A stretch of 32,493 nt of DNA, taken from Candidatus Aminicenantota bacterium. Its GTDB lineage: Bacteria > Acidobacteriota > Aminicenantia > Aminicenantales > Aminicenantaceae. Shown piece after piece: positions 25,162 through 32,493 of this stretch; positions within the stretch are counted from its first letter, which is position 1; each line of letters begins with the position of its first letter. A model generated the notes under the pieces. It did no database searches. It was not told the origin of the DNA and was given only the letters and a program-made list of their open reading frames with translations. Location of the stretch: assembly GCA_014859315.1 (NCBI GenBank), contig JACUUK010000007.1, positions 1 to 32,493 of the forward strand, read 5' to 3'. Both the position numbers and the translations under genes were made by a program.

Positions 25162-27771
25162 ATGGAGAGACGATTTTTCTCCCTTGCTTTTCTTTTGATA
25201 TTCCTTATCTGCATTTCTCCCTTGTTTTCTGAGAGTCAACAGAGCATAAATGAACTTATTGATCAATTGCAGACAGCTCTGGAGAGGAAAGACATTCCTG
25301 CTTATTTGAATACCTTTTCGCCTGAGTTAAGGCTCGATGAAAAAGAATCCCTCGAAAGCCACTTTAGAGATTTTGAGGCAGACAGTATTTCTGTATTTCC
25401 TGCCTTTGAATCGATAGAAGAAGAAGACGAAACAACTGTTTTCCTAAGGGTTCTTTTTCAAAACTCTTATTCCGTTTTTATAGAACTGTGGAAGCTGTCT
25501 TTATCAGAGGAAAACAGGAGATGGATAATAAAGGATAAGGAAGTCAAAGGAGATGTAAAGCGCCTGTACAGATTAACAATCCCTTCAAATAGAGTGGAAA
25601 TAGTAAAGAGAATTGAAATAAAACATGTAGATATTCAAATGGTATTTAAAAATGCGATTTGTTTTTTTGACAATATACCGAAGATGGAAACAGCCTTACT
25701 TGTGATAGGTGAAGGACATTTGTATTATTCACCCAGCTCGCAGAGTGAAAGACATCAGCTGGATTTATTTTTTAAGAACACTTTTTTAGATGATAGACTT
25801 AAATATGCCTATCTCCGTTTTTCCAATTCTTTTTTTGAAAAAAATATCAAGATTATCAGAGAAGATGAAGATCAGAATACTGTCACAAAGGCAGATATAA
25901 ACAAAGCGTACTCTTTGTTTATGAAACATTATCCACGCTCGTTCACAATTGAGAATTCTTTGAATAGAGAATTGCTTTCATTTTTACCTCAAGGAGATGA
26001 AGCAGTATTTGAATTTGAAAGCAGGAGAAAAGGAGTTTTTACATATATTTATTCTCCATTTGCGAGGGAGGAAGTCAATCTTTTCCATTGGGAAGGCGAG
26101 AAAATCATTAACATTTATTCTCCTCAGATCGACAAGGAGACTAAGAGGTTTTTCATTTCTTTTGGGCAGATGTATGATGTGGAAAACTATCAGATAGACA
26201 TTAATTTTACTCCAAAGGACTCATATCTTTCCGGAAAAGCAAAAGTTATTGTGAAGTCAGAGATAGATTCCCTGAATGAGCTAAAGCTTAAACTCCATCC
26301 AGATTTAGAGATTCTTCGTATTAACGATGAAGAAAACCGTAAATTGTTTTACAGCCGAGATAGACTGAGGAAAATATTATATATTTATCTTCTTCACTCT
26401 GTTCCTAAAGGTCAAAGCGCTTCTATTGAAATTTTTTACCGTGGAAAGATTATTCCCCCAGATATCACAAGCGATGTGCTTCATATGCCTCAAATGAGAG
26501 AAACAAATTCTTTTATTTCGCCGAAATATGATACCTATCTTTTTAGCCAATCATCTTACTGGTATCCTGCTCCTCCTGACGATGACTATTTTAAAGCGCG
26601 GTTGAAAATCATTGTTCCTCATGAATACACCTGCATTTCCAATGGCGTTCTTATCGAACAGTCCTGGCTGCGGTCTTTAGATAAAGTCGAAGACTTTGAC
26701 AAGTTGGGGAATTCCGTTTGTGTGTTTGAAACGAAGGTTCCCGTGAAGTATCTTTCATTTATTGTAGGAAAATTTGATGCTGTAGAGGAAGATTTTGACT
26801 CCATTCCTTTTGCTCGTTATCAACCCTCAAAAGTCATTCTGCATTGGAAAAATTTATTAAAGGATGCTAAAGACATCTTTGATTTCTATGTAAATCTATT
26901 TGGTCCATATCCATTCGAAAAACTTACCATTATCCATAGACTCTGGCCAGCAAGTGGAGGCCACAGTCCTGCCTCTTTCATTGTGCTTAATGAGTTGCCG
27001 CGGATTCCTGGGGCTGGGCGTTTAGTGAAAGTTAAAAGCCCGGTTGACCTTCCGCTTTGGAAAGAATATTTCCTTGCTCATGAAATTGCTCATCAGTGGT
27101 GGGGGCAGGGTCTTGCGTGGAAGACTTATCATGACCAGTGGATAAGTGAGGGCTTGGCACAATATTCGGCAGTTCTTTTTTTAAAAAAGCGGTATGGAGA
27201 GAAAGCTTTTAGTCAAATTCAAAAAAAATTTTCAGAATGGACAGAAAAGAAATCAGATAAAGGCCAGATTACAATGGGTTCTCGCATCAGTTATGTTGAT
27301 TTTGAAGCATATCAAGCAATTGTGTATAACAAGACATCATTGGTATTGAATATGTTGAAAGATTATCTTGGGGAAGACGTGTTTTTTGATGGATTAAAAG
27401 AATTTTTCAGCCGTTATAAGTATAAAACCGCAGACACGAACGCTTTTTTTAGGACATTCAATGATGTATCGGGGAAAGAATTGAAACCTTTTTTTGACAT
27501 GTGGTTTAATTCATATCATTTGCCAGATGTGAAAGTTTCTTATTCTATACAAAAAAGAGAAGATGGTTATTTTCTTGAATTCAAGATAACCCAGTCCAAG
27601 GAGTTGTTTGTTTTTCCTTTAGAAATAGAATGGAAAGAAGGCGGAAAAAAGGTTTTAAAGACCGTTACTATTGATAAAAAGATGAATGAATTCGAATTTA
27701 TTCTTGAGGATAAGCCAAAAAAGATAAAGGTTAATCCCCGACGAGCTATCCCAGGAAAATTTGACCAATAA
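25162..27771 (+). CDS. Exported M1-family (gluzincin) metallopeptidase
   Basis: 869 aa; N-terminal signal sequence; HEIAHQWWGQGLAWKTYHDQWISEGLAQYSA matches HExxH-x18-E. Confidence 0.9.
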   Translation: MERRFFSLAFLLIFLICISPLFSESQQSINELIDQLQTALERKDIPAYLNTFSPELRLDEKESLESHFRDFEADSISVFPAFESIEEEDETTVFLRVLFQNSYSVFIELWKLSLSEENRRWIIKDKEVKGDVKRLYRLTIPSNRVEIVKRIEIKHVDIQMVFKNAICFFDNIPKMETALLVIGEGHLYYSPSSQSERHQLDLFFKNTFLDDRLKYAYLRFSNSFFEKNIKIIREDEDQNTVTKADINKAYSLFMKHYPRSFTIENSLNRELLSFLPQGDEAVFEFESRRKGVFTYIYSPFAREEVNLFHWEGEKIINIYSPQIDKETKRFFISFGQMYDVENYQIDINFTPKDSYLSGKAKVIVKSEIDSLNELKLKLHPDLEILRINDEENRKLFYSRDRLRKILYIYLLHSVPKGQSASIEIFYRGKIIPPDITSDVLHMPQMRETNSFISPKYDTYLFSQSSYWYPAPPDDDYFKARLKIIVPHEYTCISNGVLIEQSWLRSLDKVEDFDKLGNSVCVFETKVPVKYLSFIVGKFDAVEEDFDSIPFARYQPSKVILHWKNLLKDAKDIFDFYVNLFGPYPFEKLTIIHRLWPASGGHSPASFIVLNELPRIPGAGRLVKVKSPVDLPLWKEYFLAHEIAHQWWGQGLAWKTYHDQWISEGLAQYSAVLFLKKRYGEKAFSQIQKKFSEWTEKKSDKGQITMGSRISYVDFEAYQAIVYNKTSLVLNMLKDYLGEDVFFDGLKEFFSRYKYKTADTNAFFRTFNDVSGKELKPFFDMWFNSYHLPDVKVSYSIQKREDGYFLEFKITQSKELFVFPLEIEWKEGGKKVLKTVTIDKKMNEFEFILEDKPKKIKVNPRRAIPGKFDQ

Positions 27772-27787
27772 AATAAAGAATCTAAAA

Positions 27788-29176
27788 TTAATCTGATAAT
27801 CTATTTGCATCTATTTTTAACCTTTTAATCATTTCATTTAGAGTTGTTGGTTTAATATTCAATATATTAGCAGCCTTTTTTTGAATGCCATTTGTTTTCT
27901 TTAAAGCTTCGATTATGGCTTTTTTCTGGATATGTTGAAGTTGCATCTTCAAATCTAAATTTCTATGTGAAGTGAAAGATATATCTTCTTCTGTTTTAGA
28001 ATTCAATAGAAATGGAGGAAGGAGGTTGCGGGTGATTACTTTCGATTTCGTCAACACAACAGCTCTTTCTATAAGATTTTCCAATTCTCGAATATTTCCA
28101 GGCCAGTCATAGGCTTCGAGTATCTCCCAAACATCTTCGGAAATCCCTATAATTTCTTTATTATTTTCTTTAGCATATAAATTCAAGAAATGTTTTACTA
28201 AAATAGGAATGTCTTCTTTTCTCTCACGAAGAGGTGGGAGTTCAATCTTAATGACGTTTAGCCTGTAGAAAAGGTCTTCTCTGAATTTTTTCTGACTTAT
28301 GAGTGCCTCAAGTTCTGAATTTGTTGCTGCAATGACCCGTACATCGACCTTTATCGTTTTTGTTCCGCCCAAGTGCATGAATTCCCGGTCTTGCAGTACT
28401 CTTAGAAGTTTTGCCTGAGTTTCGAGGTTAATAGAGGAAACTTCATCGAAGAAAATAGTTCCTTTATCTGCAGCTTCAAACAATCCTTGTTTATTTGTGA
28501 CTGCTCCGGTGAAGGCTCCTTTAACATGGCCGAATAGATGGCTTTCTAACAAATCCGGAGGGAGAGAACCGCTGTTGACAACAATAAAAGGGAAATTTGC
28601 TCTGTTGCTGTTTTGGTGAATTGCCTGGGCTACTAATTCTTTACCAGTTCCACTTTCTCCTTGTAGTAGCATTGTGCTTCGAGTAGGCGCAGCCGCCTTT
28701 ATTATTTCAAAAACGTTATGCATCACTTGACTCTTGCCAATGATGTTTTCGAATCGAAATTTCTTTTGGAGCTCATCTTTTAAACGAAGATTTTCTTCCT
28801 GGAGTCTTTTGTGAGCGATTGCTCTTTTGATAGTAAGAAGCAACTCGTCATGATTAAATGGTTTCTGGACATAATCAAAGGCCCCTGCTTTCATGGCCTC
28901 AATGGCTGATTCTATAGAGGCATAGGCGGTGATGATGATAATGACGGAATATGGGTCCAGGTTTTTTAGTTTTTTAAGGACTTCTATTCCATCTATTCCA
29001 GGCATCAGAAGGTCAAGCAGAATGAGGTCAAAGCTTTGGGAGGAGTGTTTTTCCAGTGCTTCTTCCCCATTGGAAGAAATTTCAATGTCGTAGCCTTCAG
29101 ATGTTAGAAGATCTTCCAAAACTTCATGAATAATTGGTTCATCATCAATGATATGTATAAGAGCATTTTGTGCCAT
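27788..29176 (-). CDS. Sigma-54-dependent response regulator (NtrC family)
   Basis: 462 aa; receiver domain DLILLDLLMPGIDG, AAA+ GESGTGKELVAQAIH, GAFTGA loop, C-terminal Fis-like HTH AANILNIKPTTLNEMIKRL. Confidence 0.95.
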   Translation of the reverse strand: MAQNALIHIIDDEPIIHEVLEDLLTSEGYDIEISSNGEEALEKHSSQSFDLILLDLLMPGIDGIEVLKKLKNLDPYSVIIIITAYASIESAIEAMKAGAFDYVQKPFNHDELLLTIKRAIAHKRLQEENLRLKDELQKKFRFENIIGKSQVMHNVFEIIKAAAPTRSTMLLQGESGTGKELVAQAIHQNSNRANFPFIVVNSGSLPPDLLESHLFGHVKGAFTGAVTNKQGLFEAADKGTIFFDEVSSINLETQAKLLRVLQDREFMHLGGTKTIKVDVRVIAATNSELEALISQKKFREDLFYRLNVIKIELPPLRERKEDIPILVKHFLNLYAKENNKEIIGISEDVWEILEAYDWPGNIRELENLIERAVVLTKSKVITRNLLPPFLLNSKTEEDISFTSHRNLDLKMQLQHIQKKAIIEALKKTNGIQKKAANILNIKPTTLNEMIKRLKIDANRLSD

Positions 29177-29188
29177 TTTTTTCCTCTT

Positions 29189-32023
29189 TTAGGAAATTAA
29201 AGAATTATTTCTTTTCCTTTCATCTAAATTCATTGGAATATAAATAGTAAAAAGTGAACCTCTCTCGGCTTCGCTTTCTACGGTTATATTGCCCTCATGC
29301 TCTTTAATGACAGCATAGCTGATAGACAATCCAAGTCCCGTCCCTTTGCCGATTCCTTTAGTAGTGAAGAATGGGTCAAAGATGTGAGGCAAATACTGTG
29401 GCTTTATCCCTATGCCTGTGTCTTGAATTTTGATTACTGCAGAGTTTTCTATTTGAGAGAGCTGGATTTTTAATTTTCCTCCATTGGGCATGGCATCGAT
29501 TGCGTTTAGAAGGATGTTTATGAAAACCTGTTGAAGTTTTTCCCCCTGGGCCCAAATTGGCTTGATCGAAGAAAGATCTAATTCTAAGTTTATGTTCATA
29601 TTTTTGAGTTTATAATCAATGAGAGAGACAATCTCCTCCAGACATTCCTTAATGTTAACAGGGTGAAAAGACGATTCTGCAGGGTTGCGGGAAAGGTTTA
29701 GGAGGTTTTTTACAATGCGTGCAACCCTTTCGGTTTGCATCTCTATTTTTTCCAGAATTTGTGCGTTGGGGGAATCATTGAGTTTTTTTTGTAATATTTG
29801 GACATAGCTAGAAATCCCGGTAAGAGGAGTATTGATTTCATGAGCAACACCTGCAGAAAGCAGTCCAATGGAAGCGAGTTTTTCAGATGTCAACAGCTGT
29901 TGCTGCAAAGAGATTTTTTCCGTTACATCTTCGAATACGATGACTGTTCCATAGGGATTCATGCGATTATCAAGCAGAGGCGTTTTTGCTATATCAAAGA
30001 TTTTTTTCTGCCCTGAAGGCATGTCCAGCGAAATCTCACTCAACAGGCGAAAATCATGCTGAGTGTCTGAAGGAAAAAGGGATGAGAAGTTTTTCTCGCC
30101 GAGGACATTTATCATTCTTTTACCAAGGACTTCTTCTTTTTTCTGGGAAAACGTCTCTTCCATGATGCGGTTCCATCCTATGATTTTTCCTTTTTGGTCA
30201 AGGACAGCCACTCCAACCGTCAAGCTTTCGATGATATTTTCGCTATAATCTTTGAGTCTCTCTAATTCCATGGCCCTGCTGTGAGCCTGGTTGTATAAGT
30301 AGGCGTTTTCTAATGCCAATGCCACAGAAGAAGAAATAGTCCTAAGAAGCTCCCAGTCTTCACTTTTAAGAAAAGTGTCGTCGGCCTTTTTCCCCATTCC
30401 AAGACATCCGATAAATTTATCTTCGACTCTAAGAGGCATGAAATGAAAAAAACCAAAGCTTGACAACTTCTGGAATTCTCTTTGGAGTTCCCGTTTTTCG
30501 GTAAGTGTATAATAAGACACAGACTCGGCATTTTTTAAATGTTGGAATAAAGGATATTGAATGGGGATTCGTGTTCCTGGAGGGGGCGTTTTTCCCCGGG
30601 ATTTAAGAACGTAAAAAGTGCTTGGTTCATGGTCGGAAGTGAGAAGAAGAGCTATATGTTCTAATTCAAGGGCATTCGCAATTAACTCTAAAAGGGATTG
30701 TGAGAGTTTTTGTAAATTTCTTTCTCTACTGATTTCCTGGCTTATAGAGAGAAGAGTCTTCCTGTATTTATAGCTTCTTTTATAAATTGCTCTGTCCAGA
30801 AGAGATTGTATGAGCTTTTTTATGGGAGAAAAGAGTGTTGCGCCGAGCACTATTGCAAGGATTCCTAAAATCAGGACATTGAGCCGGTTTTCAGAAAATA
30901 TCTTTGTTTGTGAGCTTACAATGAAATATAGAATACCAATGACAACATAAGAGGAAATAAGAGTGACTGCCTTTTTAAGAATGAATTCCAAGTCAACAAG
31001 TCTATATCTTGAAATAGAATAAGCGAATGTTAAAGGAATGATAGCTTGGAAGACAACGGTCAGTTCTGCGGCTTTAGAGGGGACTTGCCCAAACAGAAAA
31101 GGAATGACATAGAAAAGGAAGAAAGGAATAATGCCGATGCCAACGCCATATACAATCCACTTAAGTTGTTTTTTTATAATCAGGTTTGAAGCCCTGAGGT
31201 TATCATTGAAAATAATTCCTAATGTTATAAGGGAAAACAAAGCGAAATGACAGAGGTCGAGTTTATCTGAAGTCTGGTGGAAACGAAGGATAATATTGTC
31301 ATTGAAATTAAAGTAATTCGGCAAGTGGATGAATATTTTAGCAATAAGAAGCATGCCTCCTGGAAGATATAACCAGTAAATGGAAGATAAAATCTTTCTT
31401 AAATTTTTTTTTCGCCTTGGAAAAATGATGAAGAAGTGAAACAGTAGAGGAGGAAAAACCAAAAAAGCCACTTCATCCAGCCAATAGAAGACATTATCAA
31501 GAAAATTCATCTCCCCTGTGGGAGAAAAAATATAGAATGAATAAAAGGCAAGTGAAATGTAAAAGAAGAACACATAAGGAACTGAGAACGGCCTTTTTGA
31601 ATTGATTAAAACTATGATACTTATGGCAATTGTCGTTAATCCAATAAGAGCAAGGTAAAAATAAATGAGATTGACACCCTTTTGTGCTAAGTAGAATGAA
31701 GGGAAAAGTAGCTCGCCTTCTCTATTTATTTGATATGTGACTTTTTGGTCGGACAGGCCTGCCAACCACAGGTTTTTTGAGACATCTATTTTATTTTTTG
31801 TCAGAATGTTGTTGATAGAATACAGAATGTCCCCTTTCTTAATTCCCGCTAAATAGGCGGGGCTATCGATTTCGACTTTTAAAGCAGTGATTCCCTCAGG
31901 TTTTTCTTCCCAAAACACGCCATCTGAAGGTTCTTTCCATGTGATTTTTTTATAGATATTGAGTGCGCCAAGTACAACAAGCGCAGTAATGATAATAATG
32001 GCTAAAATCGTTTTTCGGTTCAT
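29189..32023 (-). CDS. Membrane sensor histidine kinase: PDZ-like, multi-TM, GAF, PAS, HisKA, HATPase
   Basis: 944 aa; EIDSPAYLAGIKKGDILYSINN (PDZ), several TM helices, PAS region, SAGVAHEINTPLTGISSYVQIL (H-box), GTGLGLSISYAVIKEHEGNI. Confidence 0.92.
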   Translation of the reverse strand: MNRKTILAIIIITALVVLGALNIYKKITWKEPSDGVFWEEKPEGITALKVEIDSPAYLAGIKKGDILYSINNILTKNKIDVSKNLWLAGLSDQKVTYQINREGELLFPSFYLAQKGVNLIYFYLALIGLTTIAISIIVLINSKRPFSVPYVFFFYISLAFYSFYIFSPTGEMNFLDNVFYWLDEVAFLVFPPLLFHFFIIFPRRKKNLRKILSSIYWLYLPGGMLLIAKIFIHLPNYFNFNDNIILRFHQTSDKLDLCHFALFSLITLGIIFNDNLRASNLIIKKQLKWIVYGVGIGIIPFFLFYVIPFLFGQVPSKAAELTVVFQAIIPLTFAYSISRYRLVDLEFILKKAVTLISSYVVIGILYFIVSSQTKIFSENRLNVLILGILAIVLGATLFSPIKKLIQSLLDRAIYKRSYKYRKTLLSISQEISRERNLQKLSQSLLELIANALELEHIALLLTSDHEPSTFYVLKSRGKTPPPGTRIPIQYPLFQHLKNAESVSYYTLTEKRELQREFQKLSSFGFFHFMPLRVEDKFIGCLGMGKKADDTFLKSEDWELLRTISSSVALALENAYLYNQAHSRAMELERLKDYSENIIESLTVGVAVLDQKGKIIGWNRIMEETFSQKKEEVLGKRMINVLGEKNFSSLFPSDTQHDFRLLSEISLDMPSGQKKIFDIAKTPLLDNRMNPYGTVIVFEDVTEKISLQQQLLTSEKLASIGLLSAGVAHEINTPLTGISSYVQILQKKLNDSPNAQILEKIEMQTERVARIVKNLLNLSRNPAESSFHPVNIKECLEEIVSLIDYKLKNMNINLELDLSSIKPIWAQGEKLQQVFINILLNAIDAMPNGGKLKIQLSQIENSAVIKIQDTGIGIKPQYLPHIFDPFFTTKGIGKGTGLGLSISYAVIKEHEGNITVESEAERGSLFTIYIPMNLDERKRNNSLIS

Positions 32024-32106
32024 TTTTCCAAGATGACGCAGGGACTTTTCAGTGTCTTTTTAAATCCAAAAAATTGAATCATTATTTTAAAAAATATATG
32101 AAAACT

Positions 32107-32391
32107 CTAATTCAATATATGTCTTTTCCCAGACCTTACAGCCCAATAAATGCTTGGTTGATTTAAGTATTTCTTTAATGCAATGTTTTCTTTGAGCCCC
32201 AAAGGCTTTGTGTTTCTGGATAGGAAAGTGCTCATATAGTCATATTTAGGCTTTTTCACGCTTTGAGGAGAGTCCCCTAATCCCTTCTCCACAGACGTGT
32301 CAGTGGCACTGTATGATTTTCCATGAAATGAAGGCATAAGAAAGGAAACAATAAAAGAAATGAGGATTATTTTGAAAAATTTTGCCTTCAT
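32107..32391 (-). CDS. Small exported protein of unknown function
   Basis: 94 aa with signal peptide-like MKAKFFKIILISFIVSFLMPSFHGKSYSA, a good upstream promoter, and same strand as the kinase gene. Confidence 0.65.
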   Translation of the reverse strand: MKAKFFKIILISFIVSFLMPSFHGKSYSATDTSVEKGLGDSPQSVKKPKYDYMSTFLSRNTKPLGLKENIALKKYLNQPSIYWAVRSGKRHILN

Positions 32392-32404
32392 TTATTCTTA
32401 TTTT

Positions 32405-32433
32405 AAGATAAAGCGTTCTTTCTATTTTGTCAA
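32405..32433 (-). promoter_or_regulatory. Predicted sigma70 promoter for the small exported protein (and possibly the kinase/regulator)
   Basis: Minus strand TTGACA (32433-32428)-17-TATCTT (32410-32405). Confidence 0.65.
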
Positions 32434-32442
32434 TACATCTGT

Positions 32443-32471
32443 TTGACAAATAAAATCGGATAACCTAATAT
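32443..32471 (+). promoter_or_regulatory. Predicted divergent sigma70 promoter reading out of the window
   Basis: TTGACA (32443-32448)-17-TAATAT (32466-32471). Confidence 0.65.
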
Positions 32472-32493
32472 GAGAATACAAATTATTGATTGA

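Overview
AT-rich bacterial chromosomal window, densely coding, with most genes on the minus strand. No rRNA, tRNA, CRISPR array, transposase or phage gene was recognised. Minus-strand blocks, in transcription order: (i) sigma-54 response regulator and PDZ/multi-TM histidine kinase, with a small secreted protein just upstream; (ii) NuoE-like, NuoF-GltD fusion, HoxU/HydA-N-like ferredoxin subunit and a GltB-like FMN protein (17.8-23.8 kb), which looks like a multi-subunit NAD(P)H/ferredoxin flavoenzyme; (iii) M50 protease, trpS, scpA, scpB, ggt; (iv) putative periplasmic protein, DctM-like permease, an ORF-track-missed 48-aa membrane ORF, aspartoacylase-like hydrolase; (v) ispH, rpsA, HU/IHF, HIT; (vi) PpiD/SurA-like PPIase; (vii) iadA and nhaC. 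Plus-strand genes are few: a 97-aa CxxC protein, a divergent LPLAT, speD and an M1 aminopeptidase. Best candidates for something undescribed: the bifurcating-type GltB/NuoF-GltD complex; a three-copy ~135-bp hairpin repeat that brackets speD and precedes three of the four plus-strand genes; the TRAP-like operon with no recognisable DctP or DctQ; and the PDZ sensor kinase next to a small exported protein. All assignments are by eye from motifs and general sequence character; no database search was run.
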